This document shows, one piece after another, positions 8,784 through 16,285 of a stretch of 64,000 nt of DNA (position 1 is its first letter; each line of letters begins with the position of its first letter). The notes under the pieces are model-generated. The model was not told the origin of the DNA and ran no database searches. It saw only the letters and a program-made list of their open reading frames with translations. A program made the translations under genes and the position numbers. This DNA is from Pseudolabrys sp. (GTDB lineage Bacteria; Pseudomonadota; Alphaproteobacteria; Rhizobiales; Xanthobacteraceae), in assembly GCA_026125895.1 (NCBI GenBank), contig JAHCKG010000009.1, positions 1-64,000 on the forward strand, given 5' to 3'.

Positions 8784-9302
8784 GGCCAGTCTCTTGTCTT
8801 TGACAAAACGAAAATCACGACGCCGGACGCGGACCGAACGGGAAAACGAAATCGATCTCGGACAATTGCCGAGGCGGTTCAATGTCTTCGCCGAAGACTC
8901 TGCCGTCGGCCGGCCCGCAGGCCGTGGTCCTTGGACGAGAGCGTTTTCCCGGCTGGCGGCGCCCGAAACGAAACGTGCCGCCTCGCCGGGCGGCACTTGA
9001 AGCATTTTAGGCCAGGTCGGCCCCAAGTCAACCGAACGGCGGAACCGATTCGGCCGACTCAATTTCACCGCAACTGCGGATTCTAAAGGAAAACCTGTTG
9101 GTAGATGGGCTTTGGCCGGTTGCAAAAGCTTGCGAGAGAGTCAACCCATAGTGTAGTTTTTTGGTCAGGCGATACGACATATCGTGCGTACCGCCGGCAA
9201 ATTCTGGTTCATCCCTGAAGCGTAACACGTTCGGGCACGAAAACCCGTGTCGGACGAGGGGGATGGATTCTATCTGAAGCTTGGACGCCGAGGGGAACGC
9301 CC
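8784..9302. promoter_or_regulatory. Divergent argD/gcrA control region with six GANTC sites
   Basis: There is no gene in these 519 bp. The region contains GANTC sequences at 8896, 9047, 9056, 9079, 9138 and 9266. GANTC is the CcrM methylation site in alphaproteobacteria, and GcrA acts at promoters carrying methylated GANTC. The last 170 bases are relatively AT-rich (TAGTGTAGTTTTTTGG), as expected for promoters. GAGGGG just before position 9303 is the gcrA ribosome binding site. Confidence 0.6.
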
Positions 9303-9791
9303 ATGAGCTGGACCGACGAGAGGGTCGAACTCTTGAAGAAGCTATGGTCGGACGGCCTCTCGGCCAGTCAGATCGCGGCCGAGCTGGGCGGCATCACCCG
9401 CAATGCCGTGATCGGCAAGGTGCACCGCCTGGGCCTGTCGGGCCGGGCCAAGAGCCCCTCGACCACGGCGCCACGGCCGCGCAAGGCGCGCACCTCCGGC
9501 CACATGATCCGGGTGCAGCGGCCGCAGGTGCGCGGCAACACCGCGCTCGCTTACGACTACGAGGCCGAGCCGGAGCCGGAACTGCTGGAGATTCCGGTCG
9601 AGCAGCGCAAGTCGCTGCTGCAGCTCAGCGAGCGCACCTGCCACTGGCCGGTCGGCGATCCGTCGAGCACCGATTTCTTCTTCTGCGGCGGCGAGAGCGC
9701 CGAGGATCAGCCTTATTGCAGCTTCCACTGCCGCGTCGCCTATCAGCCGGCCAATGCTCACCGCCGCGCCAAGCCGGCGTTCCGTAGCTGA
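9303..9791 (+). CDS. gcrA: Cell-cycle regulator GcrA
   Basis: 162 aa. The N-terminal DNA-binding region is typical: MSWTDERVELLKKLWSDGLS, then IAAELGGITRNAVIGKVHRLGL (helix-turn-helix). A basic, Ser/Pro-rich linker follows, then the C-terminal sigma70-binding domain with its conserved cysteines (RTCHWPVGDP, FFFCGG, PYCSFHCRVAYQP). GcrA is an alphaproteobacterial transcription factor that works with sigma70 at CcrM-methylated promoters to control cell-cycle genes. It stands as a single-gene unit with its own strong terminator. Start chosen for the GAGGGG upstream and the exact family N-terminus. Confidence 0.96.
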   Translation: MSWTDERVELLKKLWSDGLSASQIAAELGGITRNAVIGKVHRLGLSGRAKSPSTTAPRPRKARTSGHMIRVQRPQVRGNTALAYDYEAEPEPELLEIPVEQRKSLLQLSERTCHWPVGDPSSTDFFFCGGESAEDQPYCSFHCRVAYQPANAHRRAKPAFRS

Positions 9792-9816
9792 GCGAGCGAC
9801 CATCGTGAGTTTGAAG

Positions 9817-9845
9817 AGCCGGGGCGAAAGCTCCGGCTTTTTTTT
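9817..9845 (+). terminator. Intrinsic terminator of gcrA
   Basis: A 9-bp stem AGCCGGGGC / GCTCCGGCT (one G-T pair) with a GAAA tetraloop is followed by a run of eight T. It starts 26 bases after the gcrA stop. Confidence 0.93.
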
Positions 9846-9865
9846 GTTGGGCGGTCGTCGCCTTC

Positions 9866-9944
9866 GTAGCCCGGGTGAAGCGAAGCGCAACCCGGGACAA
9901 TCGCGAGACTGCTCCCGGCTTTCGCTGCGCTACAGCCGGGCTAC
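9866..9944. repeat. Inverted-repeat element, copy A
   Basis: Ends are GTAGCCCGG (9866-9874) and CCGGGCTAC (9936-9944). Inside are GCGAAGCGCAACCCGGG and CCCGGCTTTCGCTGCGCTAC-like arms. Same design and ends as the element at 10443-10522, so it is a dispersed repeat. Confidence 0.8.
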
Positions 9945-10011
9945 GGGCCGTCATCCCGGTAGAGCGCGCAATTCAATTATCAAACAGCGGACGCGCCTGA
10001 TCGCCCCTGTT

Positions 10012-10312
10012 GTTAAAGGCCCGGGGCGGCCTGCCTTCCTCTTCCACCCTCGGCATGCCGAGGGAATGGAGCGCCGCGAAGCGCCCAAAGTGTGCACCTT
10101 GCGGTGCACGGCCCCTCCTTGCGATCGGAGAAGGCCTGCGCCCCGCGGCGCTCCATCGCGGTGTCTTTAACGACGCCGGGCCGCGCTTCTGGCGGCTGAT
10201 CCGTCTTGCGACGGGTAGCGCGCACCATCAGCAAGCTCCTTGCGGGAGGTCTTATTGCCTCCGGGCGGAGCCCCGGCGCCGCCCGAGCGCTCAAGGTGCG
10301 TTTCCTTGAGCC
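10012..10312. repeat. Cluster of stem-loops, several with a TTGCG loop
   Basis: Nested and serial stems are visible: GTTAAAG (10012) with CTTTAAC (10165); ATGGAGCGCCGCG (10066-10078) with CGCGGCGCTCCAT (10144-10156); inside it GTGCAC-cttgcg-GTGCAC (10092-10109) and CTCC-ttgcgatc-GGAG (10115-10130). Downstream are CCGTC-ttgc-GACGG, CTCC-ttgc-GGGAG, CTCC-gggc-GGAG and GCTCAAGG-tgcgttt-CCTTGAGC. The outer pairs enclose a branched fold. Whether it is transcribed is unknown; a structured RNA or a non-autonomous mobile repeat are the main options. Confidence 0.6.
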
Positions 10313-10442
10313 CGCGGGCACCGCATCCTCTCCCACTTTCACGACGCCTCATGACAGCGCCCTCGGCTGGATCGGACGGGTGGATACTATCCTTCGGTAG
10401 GAATAACAGTCAAGGACTATTTTCTAACGGGCGAGATGGCGT

Positions 10443-10522
10443 GTAGCCCGGGTGGAGCGAAACGTAACCCGGGGACGGTCGATGGTCAGCCCCCGGATTT
10501 CGCTGCGCTCCATCCGGGCTAC
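10443..10522. repeat. Inverted-repeat element, copy B
   Basis: Ends are GTAGCCCGG (10443-10451) and CCGGGCTAC (10514-10522), with GAGCGAAACGTAACCCGGG and CCCCCGGATTTCGCTGCGCTC inside. It is the second copy of the element at 9866-9944. Confidence 0.8.
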
Positions 10523-10589
10523 GGGGTGTCGTCCCTGGCGAGCGATAGCAAGTCCCGACCCCTCACCCGCCTCGCCGCTAAAGCGGTTC

Positions 10590-10650
10590 GGCACCCTCTC
10601 CCACATAGCTCGCCGAACGGCGAGCGTTCGCTCGCCTTTGGGGAGAGGGA
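10590..10650. repeat. Large palindrome downstream of phoB
   Basis: CCCTCTCCC and GGGAGAGGG form the outer arms; GCTCGCCG-aa-CGGCGAGC forms the inner hairpin. It resembles common intergenic repeats of Rhizobiales. It lies just beyond the phoB stop on the minus strand and may protect or terminate the phosphate-regulon mRNA, but no T-run follows. Confidence 0.6.
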
Positions 10651-10663
10651 AAGAAAGGCAGCC

Positions 10664-11368
10664 TCAACTCGCGACGCGGCCGAAGCGGTCGTCGAGGGCG
10701 TAGCCGGCGCCGCGCACGGTGCGGATCGGATCGGCGAGCTGGCCGCGATTGATCGCCTTGCGCAGACGGCCGACATGGACGTCCACGGTGCGCTCGTCGA
10801 TGTAGATGTCGGAGCCCCAGACGCCGTCGAGCAACTGCTCGCGCGAAAACACGCGGCCGGGCCGCTCCATCAGGAATTCGAGCAGACGATATTCGGTCGG
10901 CCCGAGATCGACCGCCTTGCCATTGCGCGACACGCGCTTCTTGTCACGATCGAGCTCGATGTCGCCGATGTTGAGCACGGTGGCGACACGATCGGGATGG
11001 GCCCTGCGCAACAGCGCGCGCACCCGCGCCAGCAACTCCGGCACCGAGAACGGCTTGACGATGTAATCGTCGGCGCCGGTGGCCAGGCCCCTGATTTTCT
11101 CGCTCTCCTCGCCGCGCGCGGTGAGCATGATGATCGGCAGTTGCTGCGTCTCGGGGCGCGCGCGCAGCCGGCGGCACAGTTCGATGCCGGACAGGCCGGG
11201 CAGCATCCAGTCGAGCACGACGAGATCGGGCGCGCGCTCCTTGAGCTTGGTGTCGGCGTCGTCGCCGCGCGCCGCGGTCTCGACCTCGTAACCTTCCTTC
11301 TCCAGATTGTAGACGAGGAGCATGGTCAGCGGCTCTTCGTCTTCGACGATCAGGATGCGGGCGCTCAT
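10664..11368 (-). CDS. phoB: Phosphate response regulator PhoB
   Basis: 234 aa OmpR-class response regulator. The receiver domain (about 1-120) has the acidic pair in ILIVEDEEPL, phosphoacceptor Asp53 in LVVLDWMLPG, and the KPF lysine. The winged-helix DNA-binding domain (about 135-230) carries the typical LGPTEYRLLEFLM and VFSREQLLDGVWG motifs, ending RTVRGAGYALD. It is activated by PhoR under phosphate limitation and binds Pho boxes. Here it is the last gene of the pst operon, 11 bp after phoU. Confidence 0.96.
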   Translation of the reverse strand: MSARILIVEDEEPLTMLLVYNLEKEGYEVETAARGDDADTKLKERAPDLVVLDWMLPGLSGIELCRRLRARPETQQLPIIMLTARGEESEKIRGLATGADDYIVKPFSVPELLARVRALLRRAHPDRVATVLNIGDIELDRDKKRVSRNGKAVDLGPTEYRLLEFLMERPGRVFSREQLLDGVWGSDIYIDERTVDVHVGRLRKAINRGQLADPIRTVRGAGYALDDRFGRVAS

Positions 11369-11379
11369 GCTCTAAGCCC

Positions 11380-12096
11380 TTAGTTGCTCATCCCCGCGAG
11401 CGCGGAGATCTCGGTGTCGCCCTTCGGGCGGCGCTCGGTGATCGGCCGGCCGTCGACGATGTAATGCACGGTTTCGGCGATGTTGGTCGCGTGGTCGCCC
11501 ATGCGCTCGATGTTCTTGGCGCAGAACATCAGATGGATGCAGAAGGTGATGTTGCGCGGATCTTCCATCATGTAGGTGAGCAGCTCGCGGAACACCGAGG
11601 TGCAGACCGCGTCGATCTCCTCGTCGCCGCGCCACACCGCCATCGCCTTGCTGTCGTCGCGATGCGCGTAGGCGTCGAGCACGGCCTTGAGCTGCTCGAG
11701 CACCAGGTCGGTCATGTGTTCGACGCCGCGGATCAGCTTCGGCGGCGGGAATTCGGCGTTGAGCGCGATGACGCGCTTGCCGATGTTCTTGGCGAGATCA
11801 CCGATGCGCTCGAGGTCGTTGGCGAGGCGCAGCGCGCCGACGATGGCGCGCAGATCGACCGCCATCGGCTGGCGCCGGGCGATGGTGAGCACCGCCTTCT
11901 CCTCGATCTCGCGCTGCAGTTCGTCGATGCTGACGTCGGCGGCGGTGACGCGGCTCGCCATCGCGGTGTCGCGCTTGGCCAGCGCATCGACGGCGTCGGC
12001 GACCTGCTTTTCGGCAAGCCCGCCCATTTCCGCGACCATGCGCGCCAGATCCTGGAGATCGACGTCGAAAGCCTTGGCCGTGTGCTGTTCGTTCAT
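11380..12096 (-). CDS. phoU: Phosphate signalling protein PhoU
   Basis: 238 aa, all-helical cytosolic protein with the two PhoU repeats (each three-helix bundle with an E/DxxxD-type metal motif, for example RLANDLERIGDLAKNIGKR and KNIERMGDHATNIAE). PhoU is required to switch off PhoR/PhoB when phosphate enters through PstSCAB. It lies between pstB and phoB, the standard order in rhizobia. Length is normal. Confidence 0.96.
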   Translation of the reverse strand: MNEQHTAKAFDVDLQDLARMVAEMGGLAEKQVADAVDALAKRDTAMASRVTAADVSIDELQREIEEKAVLTIARRQPMAVDLRAIVGALRLANDLERIGDLAKNIGKRVIALNAEFPPPKLIRGVEHMTDLVLEQLKAVLDAYAHRDDSKAMAVWRGDEEIDAVCTSVFRELLTYMMEDPRNITFCIHLMFCAKNIERMGDHATNIAETVHYIVDGRPITERRPKGDTEISALAGMSN

Positions 12097-12130
12097 GGTG
12101 CTATGTCCTCAATCTCGTCCGGCGACGAGG

Positions 12131-12946
12131 CTAACCGAAGCGACCGGTGATGTAGTCCTGGGTGCGGCGATCGTTCGGCGCGGTGAAGATTCTGGTGGTC
12201 TCGCCGTATTCGACCAGTTCGCCGAGATACATGAAGGCGGTGAAGTCGGAGACGCGCGCCGCCTGCTGCATGTTATGGGTGACGATGGCGATGGTGTAAT
12301 CTTCCTTCAGCTCGTCGATCAGTTCCTCGATCTTGGCGGTCGAGATCGGATCGAGCGCCGAGCACGGCTCGTCGAACAGGATGACTTCCGGGCGCACCGC
12401 GACGGTGCGGGCGATGCAGAGACGCTGCTGCTGGCCGCCGGACAGCGACTGGCCGTTGGCGTTGAGCTTGTCCTTGACCTCGGTCCACAGCGCGGCGCGC
12501 TCGAGCGCGTGCTGCACGCGGCCGTCGAGCTCGGACTTCGACAGTTTCTCGTAGAGGCGGATGCCGAAGGCGATGTTCTCGTAGATCGTCATCGGGAATG
12601 GCGTCGGCTTCTGGAACACCATGCCGACTTTGGCGCGCAGCAGGTTGAGATCCTGCGACGGCGACAGGATGTCCTCGTTGTCGAGCCGCACCGTGCCGGT
12701 GGCGCGCTGGTTCGGGTAGAGGTCGTACATGCGGTTGAGAATGCGCAGCAAGGTCGACTTGCCGCAGCCCGACGGGCCGATGAAGGCCGTGACCTTGCCC
12801 TGGTACAGCGAGACGTTGATGGTCTTGAGCGCGCGGTGATCGCCGTAGAAGAAATCGAGGTTCTGCACGGTGATCTTCTCGACCAGACCTTCGGTCGAGG
12901 CGACGGTGTTGGTGACGGTCGGTACTGTGAAATTGGCCATCGTCAT
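12131..12946 (-). CDS. pstB: Phosphate ABC transporter ATP-binding protein
   Basis: 271 aa. Walker [13 protein letters not shown], signature LSGGQQQR, Walker [14 protein letters not shown] and the H-loop VTHNM are all intact. [15 protein letters not shown] at the N-terminus is typical of PstB. It energises high-affinity phosphate uptake with PstC and PstA. The ATG overlaps the pstA stop by 4 bp; a second ATG two codons in (12940) is also possible. Confidence 0.97.
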   Translation of the reverse strand: MTMANFTVPTVTNTVASTEGLVEKITVQNLDFFYGDHRALKTINVSLYQGKVTAFIGPSGCGKSTLLRILNRMYDLYPNQRATGTVRLDNEDILSPSQDLNLLRAKVGMVFQKPTPFPMTIYENIAFGIRLYEKLSKSELDGRVQHALERAALWTEVKDKLNANGQSLSGGQQQRLCIARTVAVRPEVILFDEPCSALDPISTAKIEELIDELKEDYTIAIVTHNMQQAARVSDFTAFMYLGELVEYGETTRIFTAPNDRRTQDYITGRFG

Positions 12947-13812
12947 GATTTCTTACTCTGTCCACCGAGGTAGCGCGCGATGATGCTGAGCGCGAGCACT
13001 GCTAATGTGATGATCAGGGCGCCGGTCCAGGCCAGTTCCTGCCAGTCCTTGTACGGACTGAGCGCGAACTGGAAGATGACGACCGGCAGGCTCGCGACCG
13101 GAGCGTTGAGGTTGGTGCTCCAGAACTGGTTGTTGAGCGCGGTGAACAGCAGCGGCGCCGTTTCGCCGGAGATGCGCGCCACCGCGAGCAGCACGCCGGT
13201 GATCATGCCGGCGCGGGCGGCGCGATAGGCGATCTTCTGGATCATCTTCGAGCGCGGCAGGCCGATCGACGCCGCCGCTTCGCGCAACGTGTCCGGCACC
13301 AAAGTGAGCATGTCCTCGGTGGTGCGCACCACCACCGGCACGACGATCACGGCGAGCGCCACCGCGCCGGCCCAGCCGGAGAAGTGGCCCATCTGCGCCA
13401 CCATGATCTCGTAGACGAACAGGCCGACCACGATCGACGGCGCCGACAGCAGGATGTCGTTGATGAAGCGTACGATGGTCGACAGCTTCTCGTAGCGGCC
13501 GTATTCGGCGAGATAGGTGCCGGCGAGGACGCCGAGCGGCGTGCCGATGACAACGGCGAGGAACGTCATCACCAGACTGCCGGCGATGGCGTTGAGCAGG
13601 CCGCCGGACGAACCGGGCGGCGGCGTCATTTCGGTGAACACGCGCAGCGACAGGCCGCTGAAGCCGTTCCAGAACAGCACGATGAGGATCAGCGCCAGCC
13701 AGGCGAGGCCGAAGCCGGTCGCCGCATAGGCGATGGCCATGGTGATGAAATTCTTTCGCCGGCGCGCGGCGTAAAGCGGCGTCGAAGGCGTGACGGTGGT
13801 CGGAGCGGCCAT
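12943..13812 (-). CDS. pstA: Phosphate ABC transporter permease PstA
   Basis: 289 aa inner-membrane protein with about six helices; first near 28-50 ([20 protein letters not shown]). The permease EAA-like loop is [24 protein letters not shown] (here [19 protein letters not shown]). Segment [15 protein letters not shown] ([20 protein letters not shown]) is a PstA hallmark. Works with PstC. Starts 3 bp after pstC. Confidence 0.96.
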   Translation of the reverse strand: MAAPTTVTPSTPLYAARRRKNFITMAIAYAATGFGLAWLALILIVLFWNGFSGLSLRVFTEMTPPPGSSGGLLNAIAGSLVMTFLAVVIGTPLGVLAGTYLAEYGRYEKLSTIVRFINDILLSAPSIVVGLFVYEIMVAQMGHFSGWAGAVALAVIVVPVVVRTTEDMLTLVPDTLREAAASIGLPRSKMIQKIAYRAARAGMITGVLLAVARISGETAPLLFTALNNQFWSTNLNAPVASLPVVIFQFALSPYKDWQELAWTGALIITLAVLALSIIARYLGGQSKKS

Positions 13813-13815
13813 GGC

Positions 13816-14838
13816 CTACTTCCCCAGCCGGGCGTTGAGCCGCATCAGCATCAGCCGCGCGGCCGCCAGCACGATAAAGGTGATGACGAACAGGATGAGG
13901 CCGAGCGCGATCAGCGACGAGGTGTAGATGTCGCCGACCGCCTCGGTGAATTCGTTGGCGATGGTGGCGGAGATCGTGGTGCCGGGCGCGAGGATCGAAC
14001 CGGAAATTCGGTGCGCGTTGCCGATGACGAAGGTCACGGCCATGGTTTCGCCGAGCGCGCGGCCAAGGCCGAGCATGACGCCGCCGATAACGCCGACGCG
14101 GGTGAAGGGCAGCACGACGTTGCGCGCCACTTCCCAGGTCGTGCAGCCGAGGCCATAGGCGGCTTCCTTCAGCACCGGCGGCACCGCCTCGAAGACGTCG
14201 CGCGAGATCGAGGTGATGAAGGGCAGCACCATGATGGCGAGGATCAGCCCGGCGGTCAGCACGCCGATGCCGTAAGGCGGGCCGGCGAACAGATCGCCGA
14301 GCAGCGGGATCGGGCCGAACACCGCGATCAGGAACGGCTGGACATGCTGCTGCAAAAACGGCGCGAACACGAACAGGCCCCAGATGCCGTAGATGATCGA
14401 CGGGATACCGGCGAGCAGCTCGATGGCGATGCCGATCGGGCGGCGCAGGAACATCGGACACAGTTCGGTGAGGAACATGGCGATGAACAGCCCGACCGGC
14501 ACCGCGATCAGCATGGCGATCAGCGAGGTGACGATGGTGCCGTAGATCGGGGCGATGGCGCCGAACTTTTCCGTCACCGGATTCCAGCTTTCGTCGATCA
14601 GGAATTCGAAACCGAACTGGCGCAGCGCCGGCATCGAGCCGTAGATCAGCGAGATGATGATGCCCGAGAGGATGATGAGCACCGCGATGGCGGCGGCCCG
14701 GGTGAGGAATTTGAAGGCAATATCGCCGAGACGCAGCTTGTTGAGAACTTTGGCGCGGTCGGACGACGCCGTCTCTGTCATCGCGCCGCTGATCGGATAC
14801 GCTACGTCAACCACGGGTCGCCTCCCGGAAGAAGTCAT
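13816..14838 (-). CDS. pstC: Phosphate ABC transporter permease PstC
   Basis: 340 aa. Six or seven membrane helices, the first at about 45-65 (AAIAVLIILSGIIISLIYGS). The periplasmic loop has FLIDESWNPVTEKFGAIAPIYGT, a PstC signature (W-N-P-x-x-x-x-F-G-x-x-P). The permease loop is EAAYGLGCTTWEVARNVVLP. Partner of PstA. It is separated from pstS by 182 bp containing a 13-bp hairpin. Confidence 0.96.
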   Translation of the reverse strand: MTSSGRRPVVDVAYPISGAMTETASSDRAKVLNKLRLGDIAFKFLTRAAAIAVLIILSGIIISLIYGSMPALRQFGFEFLIDESWNPVTEKFGAIAPIYGTIVTSLIAMLIAVPVGLFIAMFLTELCPMFLRRPIGIAIELLAGIPSIIYGIWGLFVFAPFLQQHVQPFLIAVFGPIPLLGDLFAGPPYGIGVLTAGLILAIMVLPFITSISRDVFEAVPPVLKEAAYGLGCTTWEVARNVVLPFTRVGVIGGVMLGLGRALGETMAVTFVIGNAHRISGSILAPGTTISATIANEFTEAVGDIYTSSLIALGLILFVITFIVLAAARLMLMRLNARLGK

Positions 14839-14965
14839 GCGCGGCTCTCCTCGCGGCGTTGCGCCCGGTGGGGCGGCTGATGCCAGTCTCGGAGGCCACT
14901 GAAGCGGCGTTGCAGCCGCAAAACAAGTCGTCTGTTGCAGGCTGTGGGCAAGGAAAGGCAGGCGG

Positions 14966-15005
14966 GGAAGGACGCCGGGAACCGACTGCGGGCCGGCGCC
15001 CTTCC
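14966..15005 (-). terminator. Hairpin between pstS and pstC
   Basis: GGAAGGACGCCGG (14966-14978) pairs with CCGGCGCCCTTCC (14993-15005): 13 bp with one wobble. It lies 16 bases past the pstS stop, with no T-run. It fits a partial terminator or 3' mRNA stabiliser, commonly used to keep binding-protein levels above permease levels. Confidence 0.6.
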
Positions 15006-15020
15006 CGTTTTACCGGCGAA

Positions 15021-16040
15021 TTACATCGCCTTGACTTCGTGCTTCCACTTGTCCTGGATCAGCTTCACGACGCCGTCCGGCATCGGCACGTAGTCGAGCT
15101 CTTCGGCCATCTTGTCGCCGTTCTGGTAGGCCCAGGCGAAGAACTTGAGCGCTTCGGCGGCAGCGGCGGCATCCTTCGGCTCCTTCGGGATCAGGATGAA
15201 GGTGGCGCCGGCGATCGGCCAGGCCTTGGCGCCCGGTTCGTCGGTGAGGATCTGATAGAAGCCCGGAGCGTTGGCCCAGTCGGCGCCCGCCGCGGCGGCC
15301 ATGATCGACTCCGAGTCAGCCGTGACCGTCTTGCCGTCCTTGTTGATCATCTTGGTGGCGGTCAGCTTGTTCTGCTTGGCATAGGCGGTTTCGACGTAGC
15401 CGATCGCACCCTTGGTGTTGGCGACGTTGTTGGCGACGCCTTCGTTGCCCTTGGCGCCGATGCCGGCCGGCCACTGCACCGCGGTGCTGCTGCCAACCTT
15501 CGACTTCCAGTCACCGCTCACCTTCGACAGATAGTTCGTGAAGATGAAGGTGGTGCCCGAGCCGTCCGAACGATGCACGAGGGCGATCGCCTGGTCCGGC
15601 AGCTTGGCATTCGGGTTGAGCTTCACGAGCGCCGGGTCGTTCCACTTCTTGATGTCGCCGAGGAAGATCTTGGCGAGCGTCGGGCCATCGATCGTCAGGT
15701 CGCCGCTCTTGACGCCGTCGAGATTGACGACCGGCACGATGCCGCCCATCACGGTCGGGAACTGGATGACGCCGATCTTGTCGAGTTCGGCCGGCTGCAA
15801 CGGCATGTCCGAGGCGCCGAAGGTCACGGTGCGCGCGGTGATCTGCTTGATGCCGCCGCCGGAGCCGATCGACTGATAGTTCAGGCCGTTACCGGTTTCC
15901 TTTTTGTAGGCGTCGGCCCACTTGGCATAAATCGGATAGGGGAAAGTTGCGCCGGCACCCGAGATGTCGGCGGCGTTGGCCGGAAGCGATACGGCGGCGG
16001 CGACGAGGCCGGCGGCTGCCATGACGGTCCAGTGTTTCAA
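15021..16040 (-). CDS. pstS: Phosphate-binding protein PstS
   Basis: 339 aa, periplasmic. The start is a TTG (codon 16038-16040) with GGAGAG seven bases upstream; the protein then begins with a Lys-His pair and a clean signal peptide ending LPANAADI. An ATG six codons later is the alternative. The mature start [17 protein letters not shown] and the phosphate-binding [10 protein letters not shown] and [11 protein letters not shown] are diagnostic. It delivers phosphate to PstCA and is the first gene of pstSCAB-phoU-phoB. A Pho box lies about 200 bp upstream. Confidence 0.95.
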   Translation of the reverse strand: MKHWTVMAAAGLVAAAVSLPANAADISGAGATFPYPIYAKWADAYKKETGNGLNYQSIGSGGGIKQITARTVTFGASDMPLQPAELDKIGVIQFPTVMGGIVPVVNLDGVKSGDLTIDGPTLAKIFLGDIKKWNDPALVKLNPNAKLPDQAIALVHRSDGSGTTFIFTNYLSKVSGDWKSKVGSSTAVQWPAGIGAKGNEGVANNVANTKGAIGYVETAYAKQNKLTATKMINKDGKTVTADSESIMAAAAGADWANAPGFYQILTDEPGAKAWPIAGATFILIPKEPKDAAAAAEALKFFAWAYQNGDKMAEELDYVPMPDGVVKLIQDKWKHEVKAM

Positions 16041-16239
16041 GGGATCTCTCCATGTTTGCGGCCAGAGACGGCGAGCCCTCCAAGGCCCTCCGCGTCTGCT
16101 TGCCCGAAAGGGGCTGCCGCTGTTGTTTTCACGCACTCCATGCTGGCCTCGGGCCATGAGCGGTGCTGTGCGCTAGCTCAATTTCCCCGAACCCACGGCC
16201 AGCGTTAGGGGCCGCGTGTCATCGTTTTATGAAGCTTCC

Positions 16240-16257
16240 ATGACAACCAGATGACAC
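16240..16257 (-). promoter_or_regulatory. Pho box upstream of pstS
   Basis: On the minus strand the sequence reads GTGTCATCTGGTTGTCAT: two TGTCAT direct repeats with an 11-bp period, close to the PhoB consensus CTGTCATnnnnCTGTCAT. It lies between phoR and pstS, pointing towards pstS. A further isolated GTGTCAT is at about 16216 on the plus strand. Confidence 0.85.
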
Positions 16258-16285
16258 GACAAGCTATTGAAATTTCAGTTGATTT

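Larger units (their letters stand above)
9846..10663. other. Gene-free region rich in inverted repeats
   Basis: 818 bp between the gcrA terminator and the end of phoB with no convincing gene. It contains two copies of an 80-bp inverted-repeat element, a run of stem-loops at 10012-10312, and a large hairpin at about 10590-10650. The short open frames crossing it are Arg/Pro/Ala-rich, cover the hairpins and lack ribosome binding sites, so I do not call them genes. Confidence 0.7.

Noticed and set aside
8784..9302. CtrA box (TTAA-N7-TTAA) in the gcrA control region
   Set aside because: No match seen to the paired half-sites; only GANTC sites were found.
10010..10340. Short open frames (about 100 codons) on both strands of the hairpin region
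   Set aside because: They follow the stem-loops, have no ribosome binding sites, and show the composition of repeat-derived spurious proteins.
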